A DNA stretch of 64,000 bases from Desulfobulbaceae bacterium UBA2273 (GCA_002347095.1 DDWZ01000019.1:65283-129282), one strand, 5' to 3'. Shown: positions 35,657 to 45,538, numbered from the stretch's first letter. The notes: a model not told the origin generated them from the sequence alone. Numbers and translations: made by a program.

Positions 35657-36415
35657 TTACAGATTGATAATGCGCTCCGCCACGGCGACGATCTCCAGGC
35701 TGGCCTTGCTGTCCGGCGCCCCCAGCAAAAAAGGCTTCTGCTGGCGGATGGCCATGGAGACGCTTTTATCTTGCGGCATGGAGCCAAGGGCCAGGGGGGT
35801 GATCTTCAGGAAGCGTTCAAGAACCATGCGCATGTTGGCGAAGACATCCTGGCCTTCTTTTTTGGATTGTACACTGTTTATCAGCAGGTGAAAGCGCTTT
35901 CTGTCGTGGCGGGAATGGAGCACCTTGATCAGGGCGTAGGCATCGGTGAGCGAGGTCGGGTCCGGGGTGAGGATAACGATATTCTCCTGGCTCCAGGTGT
36001 TGAACCAGAGCACCGAGTCGCCGATTCCGGCGGCGGTGTCGATCAAGACATAATCGAAGCGGTCGATGATCTCTTCCAGGCTGGAGGTGAGGAAGGCCTG
36101 TTCTTCGTAGGAGAGGTTGGCCATCTCCGGCACGCCCGAACTGGCGGGCAAGACCTGAAACTTCGGGTTGATCTCCACCAGGGAGCTTGCCAGGTCGCGC
36201 CCCTCTTCAATGGTTTCCCGGATGGTGTGCCGGACGTTGAGCCCCAGCACCACATCGACGTTGGCCAGCCCCAGGTCGCCGTCGATGAGCAGGACGGATT
36301 TGCCTTGCTGGGAAAGAGCGGTGGCCACATTCACCGAAAAGGAGGTCTTGCCGACCCCGCCTTTGCCGCTGCTGATACAGATGATTTTCGGAGAGCGCTT
36401 GGTTTTCGCGGTCAT
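35657..36415 (-). CDS. MinD/ParA-family ATPase (FlhG-like)
   Basis: A 252-residue P-loop ATPase. The deviant Walker A CISSGKGGVGKTSF is at residues 13-26. The Walker A' DGDLGLANVDV and the Walker B DYVLIDTAAGI follow. The overall pattern (DGDLGLANVDVVLGL with SLTDAYALIKVL) resembles FlhG/YlxH or MinD-like positioning proteins. No C-terminal amphipathic membrane helix is obvious. Given divIVA downstream, a role in polar or septal placement is inferred. It is the first gene of the operon; a palindromic repeat lies upstream. Confidence 0.88.
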   Translation of the reverse strand: MTAKTKRSPKIICISSGKGGVGKTSFSVNVATALSQQGKSVLLIDGDLGLANVDVVLGLNVRHTIRETIEEGRDLASSLVEINPKFQVLPASSGVPEMANLSYEEQAFLTSSLEEIIDRFDYVLIDTAAGIGDSVLWFNTWSQENIVILTPDPTSLTDAYALIKVLHSRHDRKRFHLLINSVQSKKEGQDVFANMRMVLERFLKITPLALGSMPQDKSVSMAIRQQKPFLLGAPDSKASLEIVAVAERIINL

Positions 36416-36505
36416 GGACGATTTTCCTCTGCAAAAAGCTGTAAAAGTGACGGATATCTCAATGGGACATCCGTTAAAGAGTATTTTTCAACATTTTGGA
36501 AACAC

Positions 36506-36582
36506 CCTTCGACAGGCTCAGGGCGAACGGTAGTCATCGTAAGTCCATTTCTTTTTTCCGTTCTTGGTGAGCCTGTCGAACC
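36506..36582. repeat. Second GACAGGCTCA-family palindrome
   Basis: The left arm CCTTCGACAGGCTCAGGGCG (from 36506) continues to AACGGTAGT, and the right arm ends GGTGAGCCTGTCGAACC at 36582. The arms pair imperfectly. This is the same family as the perfect element at 431-523. It sits in the 196-bp gap between the GGDEF-like gene stop and the MinD-like gene start; I see nothing else there. Confidence 0.75.
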
Positions 36583-36611
36583 ACAAACAAGATTATCGCA
36601 AGCGCCTAAAA

Positions 36612-37358
36612 TTATGCCGCCATCCCCGCTGCCCGTGAACTCATGCGCGGTTGCATCCACAACTGGGCGCGTTCCTCCACGGTCACTTGGCAGGAATCCT
36701 CGGCCCGGGCAGCAGCACTTTGGCAGATGGCGTCGTTGCCCATCTTGGCGGCCCGGGCCAGCTCGGCTTCGGCCAGAGCCAAAAATTGATCCGGGGGGAT
36801 GGTCTCATAGGCATGGCACACGGCAATGCCCAAGGCCAGGCTCGTGCCTTTACTGGAAGCAGCAGTGCGCAGAATAGTTCGAATCTCTTCCGCCCGTTTT
36901 CTTGCCTTGCCCACCGAGGCGCCGGGCATGATCAGAGCCAGGCCGGTTTTTTGAAAGCCGGAGAGCAGATCCCCCGGATGCAGGCAGGGAGCCAGCGCTG
37001 CCGCAGCCTGGCCGACCAGGCTGGCACCCCCGGAAGGGGCGATCAGGAGGAGGGCGCAGGGCAATCTGGTCTGCTGGACCTGGGCCAGTTCCATGGCCAG
37101 TTGCCGGCGGAGCCAGGCAAGGTCCGGAAGTTTTCCCTCGGGTTGACCGAGCGAAGCCGCCCGGGGCTGGTCCGGAAAACGGAGTCCGGCCAACAGGGAA
37201 GCCACCTCGGGAGCGGGAATGGTGTCGTCGATGAGCAGCAACCCCAGGGGGGCAGCCCCTGTGTCGGTAAGCTTGATGGCGCGGACCGGGTGGTGGCGGG
37301 CCTGTTCCTCCAGGCTGCGGTACAGTTGCGCGGTATCCGATGGCGTTTTCCGGCTCAT
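36612..37358 (-). CDS. Degenerate GGDEF-like domain protein
   Basis: A 248-residue protein whose second half looks like a GGDEF fold: CALLLIAPSGG, then LHPGDLLSGFQKTGLALIMP, KARKRAEEIRTIL, and LGIAVCHAYETIPPDQFLAL with ELARAAKMGNDAI. The active-site GGDEF is SGFQK (residues 133-137), so it should not make cyclic di-GMP. The N-terminal 80 residues are unrecognised. It overlaps metG by 4 nt and is the last gene of the holB-ricT-metG group. I infer a non-catalytic sensor or scaffold role. Confidence 0.6.
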   Translation of the reverse strand: MSRKTPSDTAQLYRSLEEQARHHPVRAIKLTDTGAAPLGLLLIDDTIPAPEVASLLAGLRFPDQPRAASLGQPEGKLPDLAWLRRQLAMELAQVQQTRLPCALLLIAPSGGASLVGQAAAALAPCLHPGDLLSGFQKTGLALIMPGASVGKARKRAEEIRTILRTAASSKGTSLALGIAVCHAYETIPPDQFLALAEAELARAAKMGNDAICQSAAARAEDSCQVTVEERAQLWMQPRMSSRAAGMAA

Positions 37359-39292
37359 GCCACCCTGCTGCCCGGAGCGACCGGGCCGGAAAGGGCGGAC
37401 AGCACCAACTGATCGCCTTCCTTGGCGGCCAGAACCATGCCGTGGGAGGCCACGCCCATCAATTTGGCGGGTTTGAGGTTGGCGACAATGATAACCTGCC
37501 TGCCCACCAGCTCTTCCGGCTGGTAATGCTGGGCAATGCCCGCCACAATGGTGCGCTCCTCCGGCGCCTTGACCGTCAGCTTGAGGAGACGGTCGGATTT
37601 GGGAATCTTTTCGGCTGCGATGATCTCCGCCACCCGCAGTTCCAGCTTCTGGAAGGCGTCGAAGGTGACAAGCCCCTCGGCTTCGGGCGCGATTTCGGGA
37701 GCGGATGCTTTGGCTGCGGCTGGTTCTTTCATGGCTTTTGCCTTCGGCGGTTGAGATTTTTCTTTTTCTTCCCGTTGCAGCCGGGGGAAAAGCTGCGGAC
37801 CAGGGGTGATGGGTGCGCCCGGCACGAGTCTCCCCCAGACCCCACAGTCGGTGAGATTGGTTTCACCTGCTACACCCAGGGCTTCGGCCATCTTGGCCGC
37901 GGTTTCCGGCATGATGGGGTGCAGGGTCAGGGTGATGAGCCTCAGGGTCTCCAGCAGGGTGTAGAGCACCGTGCCCAACCGGTCAGCCTGTTGCGGGTCC
38001 TTGGCCAGCTCCCAGGGCTGGGTGGTGACGATGTATTTGTTGGCCCGGCTGATCACCTCCCACACCGCAGCCAGTGCCCGATGGAAGGCGAAATGGTCCA
38101 GGTGCTCGCGGTAGTGGGTCAGCATGGCCAGGGTGGCCTCGGCCAGCTCTTGGTCCTGGTCCGATGGGGTACCCGGCTGGGGCACCGTGCTGGCCGCGAA
38201 ATTTTTCACCATGGTCAGCGAGCGGGAAAAGAGGTTGCCCAGGTCGTTGGTCAGGTCGGAGTTGTGCCGCGCCACCATGGCTTCGTGCGAAAAGCCGGCG
38301 TCCAGGCCGAAGGACATCTCGCGGAGCAGGAAATAGCGCACCGAATCCGCGCCGAACTCCGCCACCAGCTCGCCGGGCCGCACCACATTGCCCAGGCTCT
38401 TGGACATCTTGGTCTCGTTCATGTTCCAGTAGCCGTGGACATGCAGTTTTTTGTACGGCTCAAGCCCCATGGCTTTCAGCATGGTGGGCCAGTAGATGGC
38501 GTGGGGCTTGAGGATATCCTTGGCGATGACATGCTCGGCCGCGGGCCAGTAGCGGGCAAAATCCGGGCCTGCCGGGTAGCCCAGGCCGGAGAGGTAGTTG
38601 ATCAGGGCGTCGAACCAGACATAGGTGACAAAGCGGCTGTCAAAGGGCAGCGGGATGCCCCAGGTGAGCCGGGTGGTGGGCCGGGAGATGCAGAGATCCT
38701 CCAGGGGCTCCTTAAGGAATGAGAGCACCTCGTTGCGGTAGCGCTCCGGAGTGATGAATTCCGGGTTTTTGCTGATATGGTCGATGAGCCACTCCTGGTA
38801 CTTGCTCATCCGGAAAAAATAATTCTGCTCGCTGATCCGCTCCGGTTCGGTGAGATGATCCGGGCACTTGCCGTTTACCAGCTCCTTTTCGGTGAGGAAC
38901 TGCTCGCACCCCTTGCAGTAGAGGCCGGTGTACTCGCTGAAATAGATGTCGCCCCGGTCGTAGACCTGCTGGAGAATATCCTGCACCACCGCCATGTGCG
39001 CCGGGTCGGTGGTGCGGACAAAGGTGTCCGGCACGATGGACAGAGGCGGCCAGGCCGCCCTGAACATGGCGCTGATCTTGTCCACGTACTCCTTGACGGA
39101 AACCTCGGCATCCGCCGCGGCATGGACGATCTTGTCGCCGTGTTCGTCGGTGCCGGTCTGGAAGCGGACATCCTTGCCCAGCAGCCGCTGATACCGGCAG
39201 ACGGCGTCAGCCACCACGGTGGAATAGGCATGGCCCAAGTGGGGCTGGGCATTGACGTAAAAGATCGGGGTGGTGAGGTAATAGGCGTTCAT
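37355..39292 (-). CDS. metG: Methionine--tRNA ligase
   Basis: A 645-residue MetRS with a C-terminal tRNA-binding (EMAP/Trbp111-like) domain. The catalytic HIGH variant is HLGH in YVNAQPHLGHAYSTVVAD; KMSKS is in NMNETKMSKSLGNVV. A zinc knuckle is visible at YCKGCEQFL with GKCPDH. A Lys/Ala/Pro-rich linker precedes the C-terminal domain (FQKLELRVAEIIAAEKIPKS). I start at ATG 39292, which overlaps the ricT stop (ATGA) and gives NAYYLTTPIFYVNAQ. The partner genes ricT and holB are arranged as in Firmicutes. Confidence 0.96.
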   Translation of the reverse strand: MNAYYLTTPIFYVNAQPHLGHAYSTVVADAVCRYQRLLGKDVRFQTGTDEHGDKIVHAAADAEVSVKEYVDKISAMFRAAWPPLSIVPDTFVRTTDPAHMAVVQDILQQVYDRGDIYFSEYTGLYCKGCEQFLTEKELVNGKCPDHLTEPERISEQNYFFRMSKYQEWLIDHISKNPEFITPERYRNEVLSFLKEPLEDLCISRPTTRLTWGIPLPFDSRFVTYVWFDALINYLSGLGYPAGPDFARYWPAAEHVIAKDILKPHAIYWPTMLKAMGLEPYKKLHVHGYWNMNETKMSKSLGNVVRPGELVAEFGADSVRYFLLREMSFGLDAGFSHEAMVARHNSDLTNDLGNLFSRSLTMVKNFAASTVPQPGTPSDQDQELAEATLAMLTHYREHLDHFAFHRALAAVWEVISRANKYIVTTQPWELAKDPQQADRLGTVLYTLLETLRLITLTLHPIMPETAAKMAEALGVAGETNLTDCGVWGRLVPGAPITPGPQLFPRLQREEKEKSQPPKAKAMKEPAAAKASAPEIAPEAEGLVTFDAFQKLELRVAEIIAAEKIPKSDRLLKLTVKAPEERTIVAGIAQHYQPEELVGRQVIIVANLKPAKLMGVASHGMVLAAKEGDQLVLSALSGPVAPGSRVA

Positions 39293-40278
39293 TGCTCTGG
39301 CGTTTCCGGGGCTTTGTGCTGTTTGGGTTTTTTTCTTCTGGGCGGGGCTTCCGCTTCCGGGGTTTGGGCACGGGGCTGGGGCTGGTTTAAGGCGGGTTGC
39401 GCCGTTTTGGCCTGGCCCCATTCCTCCTTGGTGAGCAGGATATTTCTCTCCTGACCCTCCAGCCAGGAGACCTCCAGGGTCTCCTCCAGAGCGTTGACCT
39501 TGATGATTTTGTAATTTTTCTCGCCGATGGTGATGATTTTGCCCGGTTTGGGCATTTTTTTCCGCATGGCGTGGTAGGTTTCGTACTCGTAGGTGAGGCA
39601 GCAGAGCAGCCGGTTGCAGATGCCGGAGATCTTGGCCGGATTGAGCGGCAGACCCTGTTCCTTGGCCATCTTGATGGAAACCGGGGCAAAGTTCTTGAGG
39701 TACGACGAGCAGCAGAGCTCCCTGCCGCAGCAGCCCAACCCCCCGATCATCTTGGTTTCGTGGCGGACTCCGACCTGGCGGATCTCCACCCGGGTGCGGA
39801 ACTCCTGAACCAGATCCTTGACCAGCTCGCGAAAGTCAACCCTGGTGTCGGCGGTGAAGAAGAAGATGATCTTGCTGCCGTTTAAAAAACGCTCCACCTT
39901 GATGAGCTTCATGGGCAAGCCATGGGTCCCGATGAAGCGGGTGCAGACCTCAAAGGCCTCCCGTTCGCGCTCAAGGAGGCGGACGAATTTCTCGGTTTCG
40001 TCCCTGGTTCCCCGCCGGACGATCAGGTGGCTGCCCAACCCTTCCGGCGCGGTTCGGCCGGGGCAGGGCAAGGTCCGGGCCCGGACCGTGGCCGGCTCCA
40101 GCCCGTGTTCTGTCTGGACCATGACCAGCTCACCCACCTTGAGGTTCTGGATGCGGGAGACGGCGGAGAAAAATTGGTCCCCTGGCCGAAAATGAATGGT
40201 GTAGCAGGTTTCCGGCGCATTGTGCTGGTCTTCATGCACCAGCTCTTCAGCAGGAGGTGTTTCCGGTGTTTCGTTCAT
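39289..40278 (-). CDS. ricT: PSP1 domain protein RicT/YaaT-like
   Basis: A 329-residue PSP1-family protein. The core includes IIFFFTADTRVDFRELVKDL and the conserved cysteine motifs GGLGCCGRELCCSSYL and GICNRLLCCLTYEYE, which hold an iron-sulfur cluster in B. subtilis RicT. The C-terminal tail is basic and Pro-rich. In B. subtilis RicT joins RicA and RicF to support RNA processing; partners are not seen here. The gene order holB-ricT-metG is the conserved context. Confidence 0.88.
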   Translation of the reverse strand: MNETPETPPAEELVHEDQHNAPETCYTIHFRPGDQFFSAVSRIQNLKVGELVMVQTEHGLEPATVRARTLPCPGRTAPEGLGSHLIVRRGTRDETEKFVRLLEREREAFEVCTRFIGTHGLPMKLIKVERFLNGSKIIFFFTADTRVDFRELVKDLVQEFRTRVEIRQVGVRHETKMIGGLGCCGRELCCSSYLKNFAPVSIKMAKEQGLPLNPAKISGICNRLLCCLTYEYETYHAMRKKMPKPGKIITIGEKNYKIIKVNALEETLEVSWLEGQERNILLTKEEWGQAKTAQPALNQPQPRAQTPEAEAPPRRKKPKQHKAPETPEQ

Positions 40279-40314
40279 GTATCGCGCTCAAACAGCCAGT
40301 TGGCTGAAAAATTG

Positions 40315-40422
40315 AGTAACTGCCCAGCAGCACCGCATCTGCTTTGTCATCGGTCGATTCGCATACTGGAGTATAGCGAATCAACCTCTTTCGCGCATCT
40401 GCGGCACTGCTGAACAGTTACT
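40315..40422. repeat. 108-bp cruciform-like element with nested hairpin
   Basis: The outer arms AGTAACTGCCCAGCAGCACC (from 40315) and GGCACTGCTGAACAGTTACT (to 40422) are imperfect reverse complements of about 29 bp. An inner hairpin pairs GATTCGC/GCGAATC (40356-40362, 40376-40382) with ATACT/AGTAT around a 2-bp loop. It lies in the 222-bp gap between holB and ricT, and its outer arm resembles the palindrome at 4440. Nothing else is visible in the gap. Confidence 0.65.
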
Positions 40423-40500
40423 GGATAGTTCCCAAAATTGGTAGGGCTCATGGCCTGCAATCGTGGTTGGTCGACCATGTTAAGAAGGAGGATCATACCA

Positions 40501-41508
40501 TTAAAGCAGGCCAAAGAAAAGTACTTCGCATACCGCGGTGGGGTTGCAGTTGCGGGCCAGTTGTTTTCGGGCCGTTTCCACGAGCCGCAGCCGGTCGGCG
40601 AGCTGGGTGCCGGACCAGCGGCGGCAGGCAGCGGGAAAAGACGGGCTCAGATCGCGGTTGATGATCGACCCCGGCGCGCCGCGGCTCAAGAGGAGAAGAT
40701 CATGGAGCCAGGTGGTGAGCAATTCCAGGAGTTCGCCCAAATCCTCCTTGAGCTTGGCCGCTGATTCGGCCAGTTTGTTCAGGGCTTGGACAGCGGCCGG
40801 GGTGTCCGGCTCAAGCTGCAGCAGGGTGTCGACAATCTCGCGGCGCAACCCCAGAAGATCCTTGGCCAACAGGAGTCTGGCCCGGCCCAGGCTGCCTTCG
40901 GCCATGGCCGCCAAGGCGGCGCCGCTTTCCGGCTCGAGGTTCGCCTCCTGGCACAAGATTCTGGCCACCTCCTCCTGGGGGAGCGGAAAAAAAGGCACGG
41001 TCTGGCAGCGGGAGAGGATGGTGGGCAGAATACCCCCCGCTTCGTCACCGGTGAGGATCAGCATGGTCTGGTCGGGCGGTTCTTCCAGGGTCTTGAGCAG
41101 GCTGTTGGCCGCCTCCCGCCGCATGGTGTGGATCTCGCAGAGCAGCGCCACCCGGATTTTCGCCTCCAGGGGAGGGAAGGCCAAGGTTTTTTTCAGTTCG
41201 CGCACCTGATTGATCTTGATGGCAGCCCCATCCGGCTCGAGCACCAGGAAGTCCGGGTGGCTGTCGGCGTGAAATTTGCGGCAGGAGGAACACCGGCCGC
41301 AGGGCTCGTGGCCCGCCGGGTTTTGGCAGTTGAGGGCGGCGGCAAAGGTCCTGGCAAAGGTTTTTTTGCCGACCCCCATGGCCCCCTTGAAGAGAAAGGC
41401 GTGCCCCAGTCTCCCTTGTTCCACGGCGCGGTGCAGCATTTTTTTAGCCTTGTCCTGGCCGATGATTTCGGCGAAAGAAAGGGCGGTGTTCTCCTTGCGC
41501 GGTTTCAT
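40501..41508 (-). CDS. holB: DNA polymerase III subunit delta'
   Basis: A 335-residue clamp-loader delta' subunit. Residues 10-30 read LSFAEIIGQDKAKKMLHRAV; the P-loop-like segment FKGAMGVGKKTFARTFA is present. The zinc-binding cysteines are in CQNPAGHEPCGRCSSC. Then come EIHTMRREAANSLLKTLEEP (SRC-type lid region) and ILPTILSRCQTVPF (arginine-finger region). I start at ATG 41508; the upstream open frame is unlike the family. It heads the holB-ricT-metG gene group. Confidence 0.9.
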   Translation of the reverse strand: MKPRKENTALSFAEIIGQDKAKKMLHRAVEQGRLGHAFLFKGAMGVGKKTFARTFAAALNCQNPAGHEPCGRCSSCRKFHADSHPDFLVLEPDGAAIKINQVRELKKTLAFPPLEAKIRVALLCEIHTMRREAANSLLKTLEEPPDQTMLILTGDEAGGILPTILSRCQTVPFFPLPQEEVARILCQEANLEPESGAALAAMAEGSLGRARLLLAKDLLGLRREIVDTLLQLEPDTPAAVQALNKLAESAAKLKEDLGELLELLTTWLHDLLLLSRGAPGSIINRDLSPSFPAACRRWSGTQLADRLRLVETARKQLARNCNPTAVCEVLFFGLL

Positions 41509-41725
41509 GCCCGTATCATAAAGGGGCACGGGGAAAGGCGCAAGATGAAAGGCGGCAAGAGAGCAAGGCGAGCCTCCGCAGGGTGTGAGGGGATGCGGGT
41601 GGAGGAAAAAAGTCTTTTTGCCGGGGGAGCGCAATTTCCTGCGGAAAAAAGTGTGGTTTAATGATAGGTTGGGTGCTTGCTTATTTTCGCCGCTACGTGT
41701 GCATATATACTTTTAGGATACGACC

Positions 41726-44700
41726 ATGGGAACGACAGTCAGTCAGTTATACCGCGCCATTGACGGCAATTGTGAATACTGTTTCAACATCGAAAGCACC
41801 TCCCCCCTCACCAAAGCCGAGCTGGACCGGCTCCGGCTGGTGTTGGCGGACGGCTTTTTAGCCGAAACCGTCACCGACACCCCCCACCTTACCGGAGAAC
41901 GGGTGGTGGAGCTGGGGCCGCGGCTCAATTTTGCCACGGCCTGGTCGTCGAACCTGGTCTCCATCTGCCGGGCCATCGGCCTGGATGCGGTGACCCGGGT
42001 GGAACGCTCCCGCCGTTTTCTGGTGGATGCGGGCGAGGACCTCGCGGTCTTTGTCGCGGCCAACCACGACCGGATGACTGAGTGCCAATACCTGGCGCCC
42101 CTCACCACCTTTGAAACCGGGGTGACCCCGGAGCCGGTGTACGAGATCGACCTCATCGGCCAGGGGCCGGATGGGCTACTGGCCATCCCCGGCATCTCCA
42201 TGGACGAGTGGGACCGGAATTTCTACTACGACTACTTTGTCACCAAGCACAAGCGCAATCCCACCATCGTCGAGATCATGGACCTCAACAACGCCAACTC
42301 CGAGCATTCGCGGCACGGATTTTTCCGGGGCAGGCAGATCATCGACGGCAAGGAGCAGGAAAAGAACCTTTTTCAACTGGTCACCGACACCCTCACCGCC
42401 CATCCCAAGGGCAGCGTCATCGCCTTTAAGGACAACTCCAGCGCCGTTGAGGGCCACACAATCACCACCCTCATCCCCAATGAGCCCGGAGCGCCGTCTC
42501 CCCTCTCCGCCCAGGAGGTGGTCTACCATGTGCTGCTCACCGCCGAGACCCATAACTTCCCCACCGGGGTGGCCCCGTTTCCCGGAGCCGAAACCGGCAC
42601 CGGCGGCCGAATCCGTGACGTGCAGGGCACCGGCAAAGGCGGCTTTGTCATGGCCGGGACCGCGGGCTACTGCGTGGCCAATCTCCACATCCCCGGCTAC
42701 GACCTGCCCTGGGAGAACCGCTACGACTGCCCGGACAACCTGGCTTCGGCGCTGACCATCGAGATCGAGGCCAGTAACGGCGCCTCGGATTACGGCAACA
42801 AATTCGGCGAGCCCCTGGTCCTGGGCTTTACCCGCTCCTTTGACCTGCGGTTGGACGATGGCGAGCGCTGGGGCTTTTTAAAGCCGATCATGTTTACCGC
42901 CGGGGTCGGCCAGATCGATGCCCGGCACACCGCCAAGGCCAAGGAGGAAAAGGGCATGCTCATCGTTCAGGTGGGCGGCCCGGCCTACCGGGTGGGCTTT
43001 GGCGGCGGCGCCGCCTCCAGCATGCTCCAGGGCGAGAATGTTTCCGAGCTTGATTTCGACGCAGTGCAGCGCGGCGACGCCGAGATGGAGCAGAAGATGA
43101 ACCGGGTGATCCGGGCCTGCAACGAGATGGGCGACAAGACCCTGATCGACGTGATCCACGACCAGGGCGCGGGCGGCCCGGCCAATGTCTTGAAGGAGCT
43201 GGTGGAAAAATCCGGCGGCCGCATCGAGATCCGCAATATCCGGGTGGGCGACCCCACCATGAGCGTGCTGGAGATTTACGTGGCCGAGTACCAAGAGCGC
43301 AACGGCTTTTTGATTAGGCCTGAGAATATCGCCAGATTCCAGGCTATCTGCTTGCGTGAAAAGGTGGCCTGTGAGGTGCTGGGCGAGGTGACCGGCGATC
43401 TGCGCTTCGTGGTGCACGACAGCCAGGACGGCTCCACCCCGGTGGATATCGAGCTCAATGAGTTGCTGGGCAATGTGCCGGTTAAGACCTTTACGGACAA
43501 TCGGCGGCAGCCGGGGCTTAACCCCCTGTCGGTGCAGGATATTTCGGTGAAAGACGCCCTGCACAATGTTCTGCGTCTGGTTTCCGTGGGCTCCAAGCGT
43601 TTTCTCACCAACAAGGTGGACCGGGCCGTGACCGGGTTGATCGTGCGGCAGCAATGCTGCGGCCCCTTGCAACTGCCGGTGAGCGACGTGGCGGTTTTGG
43701 CCCAGAGCCATTTTGCCAAGTCCGGGGTGGCCACGGCCATTGGCGAGCAGCCGATCAAGATGCTGGTCAACCCGGCGGCCGGGGCGCGGATGGCCGTGGG
43801 CGAGGCGTTGACCAATCTGGTCTGGGCCAAGGTGGTTGATTTGGAGCAGGTCAAATGCTCGGCCAATTGGATGTGGGCCCCCAAGCTCGAAGGCGAAGGC
43901 GCGGCCATGTACGACGCGGCCCTGGCCATGCGCGAGGCCATGATCGGCGTGGGCATCGGTGTGGACGGCGGCAAGGACAGCCTGTCCATGGCCACCAAGG
44001 TGGGCAAGGAAACGGTCAAGTCGCCCCGCGAGCTGGTGATCTCGGTGTACGGCGCCGTGGCGGATATTAATAAAGTGGTGAGCCCGGACATTAAAAAGCC
44101 CGGCTCTACCCTGCTGTTTGTGGATTTGGGCGAGGGCAAAAACCGGCTCGGCGGCACGGCCCTGGCCCAGACCCTGGGCAAGCTCGGCAACGAATCGCCG
44201 GACATGGACAACCCGGCCCTGGTGAAAAAGGGTTTTTGCGCGGTGCAGGAGCTGATCGGCAAGGGGCTGATCGCCGCAGGCCATGACCGCAGCGACGGGG
44301 GGCTCATCACCACCGTGCTGGAGATGGCATTTTCCGGCAACTGCGGCCTGGACCTGGCCCTGACCGGCACGGCGAGCTCCATCGAAGCGCTGTTCAGCGA
44401 AGAGCTGGGGCTGGTGCTGGAATGCGCGGCCGGACAGGAAGAGGCGGTGCAAAAGGTTCTCGCCGGATACGGGCTGCCTGTTGCGCGTCTCGGCACAACC
44501 ACCCCGGCCAAGGAGATTCGCATCAGCTATAACGGCGCCATGGTGTTGAGCGAGGACATGCGGCTTCTCCGCCAGTGGTGGGAGGAGACCAGCTACCAGT
44601 TGGAGCGGCTCCAGATCAAGCCCTCCTGCGCCGACGAGGAGAAGCAAAATATCTACGACCGCAAGGGCCCGGCCTACCATTTGAGCTTCGCCCCGGCCAA

Positions 44701-45526
44701 GACCGCAGCCGAACTGCTGGCGAAAACGAACAAACCCAAGGTCGCCATCCTGCGCGACGAGGGCTCCAACTCCGATCGGGAGATGAGCTCGGCCTTTTAC
44801 GCCGCCGGGTTTGAGCCCTGGGACGTGACCATGACCGACCTGCTGGACGGCCGCATCACCCTGGACGGCTTCCGGGGGTTGGCCGCGGTGGGAGGCTTTT
44901 CCTACGCCGACGTGCCTGAATCCGCCAAGGGCTGGGCTGCGACGATCCTTTTTAACGACCGGCTCAAGGCGATGTTCCAGGCCTTTTACGACCGGCCCGA
45001 CACCTTTACCCTGGGCATCTGCAACGGCTGCCAGCTCTTCGGTCTGCTGGGGCTGGTGCCCTGGCAGGGGAGGCTCCCGGCTGCGCAGCAGCCCCGCTTC
45101 ATCCACAATCTTTCCGGTCGGTTCGAATCGCGCTGGGTCACGGTCAAGGTGCTCAAAAGCCCGGCCATGATGCTTAAAGGCATGGAGGATCTGACCTTCG
45201 GCATCCACGTGGATCACGGCGAAGGGTTCCTGCATTTCCCAGACCCGGCCATCAAGGCGCAGGTGCTGGCCGAAAACCTTGCCACCCTGGCCTATGTGGA
45301 CGACGCGGGCCAGCCCACCGAGGCGTATCCCTTCAACCCCAACGGTTCGCCCGGCGGCCTCACCGGCCTCTGCTCGCCCGATGGCCGTCATCTCGCCATG
45401 ATGCCGCATCCGGAACGCGCCTTTTTGCCCTGGCAATGCCACTGGCTGCCCGAGGAGATGAAGCAGTTGGAGGTTTCGCCCTGGTTGCGGATGTTCCAGA
45501 ATGCCTATGAGTGGTGCGTGAAGTAG
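41726..45526 (+). CDS. purL: Phosphoribosylformylglycinamidine synthase (large form)
   Basis: A 1266-residue single-chain PurL for step four of purine biosynthesis (FGAR plus glutamine plus ATP to FGAM). The order is: N-terminal PurS-like region, FGAM synthetase halves (MDLNNANSEHSRHGFFRG, TAETHNFPTGVAPFPGAETG, then HDQGAGGPANVLKEL), a second AIRS-like half (GIGVDGGKDSLSMATKV), and a C-terminal glutaminase with the catalytic Cys in TLGICNGCQLFGLLGL and MPHPERAF. The length matches the long proteobacterial form. ATG 41726 lies after TTTAGGATACGACC. The 217-bp gap from holB has only a weak promoter-like stretch (TTGCTT, later CATATA). Confidence 0.95.
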   Translation: MGTTVSQLYRAIDGNCEYCFNIESTSPLTKAELDRLRLVLADGFLAETVTDTPHLTGERVVELGPRLNFATAWSSNLVSICRAIGLDAVTRVERSRRFLVDAGEDLAVFVAANHDRMTECQYLAPLTTFETGVTPEPVYEIDLIGQGPDGLLAIPGISMDEWDRNFYYDYFVTKHKRNPTIVEIMDLNNANSEHSRHGFFRGRQIIDGKEQEKNLFQLVTDTLTAHPKGSVIAFKDNSSAVEGHTITTLIPNEPGAPSPLSAQEVVYHVLLTAETHNFPTGVAPFPGAETGTGGRIRDVQGTGKGGFVMAGTAGYCVANLHIPGYDLPWENRYDCPDNLASALTIEIEASNGASDYGNKFGEPLVLGFTRSFDLRLDDGERWGFLKPIMFTAGVGQIDARHTAKAKEEKGMLIVQVGGPAYRVGFGGGAASSMLQGENVSELDFDAVQRGDAEMEQKMNRVIRACNEMGDKTLIDVIHDQGAGGPANVLKELVEKSGGRIEIRNIRVGDPTMSVLEIYVAEYQERNGFLIRPENIARFQAICLREKVACEVLGEVTGDLRFVVHDSQDGSTPVDIELNELLGNVPVKTFTDNRRQPGLNPLSVQDISVKDALHNVLRLVSVGSKRFLTNKVDRAVTGLIVRQQCCGPLQLPVSDVAVLAQSHFAKSGVATAIGEQPIKMLVNPAAGARMAVGEALTNLVWAKVVDLEQVKCSANWMWAPKLEGEGAAMYDAALAMREAMIGVGIGVDGGKDSLSMATKVGKETVKSPRELVISVYGAVADINKVVSPDIKKPGSTLLFVDLGEGKNRLGGTALAQTLGKLGNESPDMDNPALVKKGFCAVQELIGKGLIAAGHDRSDGGLITTVLEMAFSGNCGLDLALTGTASSIEALFSEELGLVLECAAGQEEAVQKVLAGYGLPVARLGTTTPAKEIRISYNGAMVLSEDMRLLRQWWEETSYQLERLQIKPSCADEEKQNIYDRKGPAYHLSFAPAKTAAELLAKTNKPKVAILRDEGSNSDREMSSAFYAAGFEPWDVTMTDLLDGRITLDGFRGLAAVGGFSYADVPESAKGWAATILFNDRLKAMFQAFYDRPDTFTLGICNGCQLFGLLGLVPWQGRLPAAQQPRFIHNLSGRFESRWVTVKVLKSPAMMLKGMEDLTFGIHVDHGEGFLHFPDPAIKAQVLAENLATLAYVDDAGQPTEAYPFNPNGSPGGLTGLCSPDGRHLAMMPHPERAFLPWQCHWLPEEMKQLEVSPWLRMFQNAYEWCVK

Positions 45527-45538
45527 GGGGGCAGGGGG

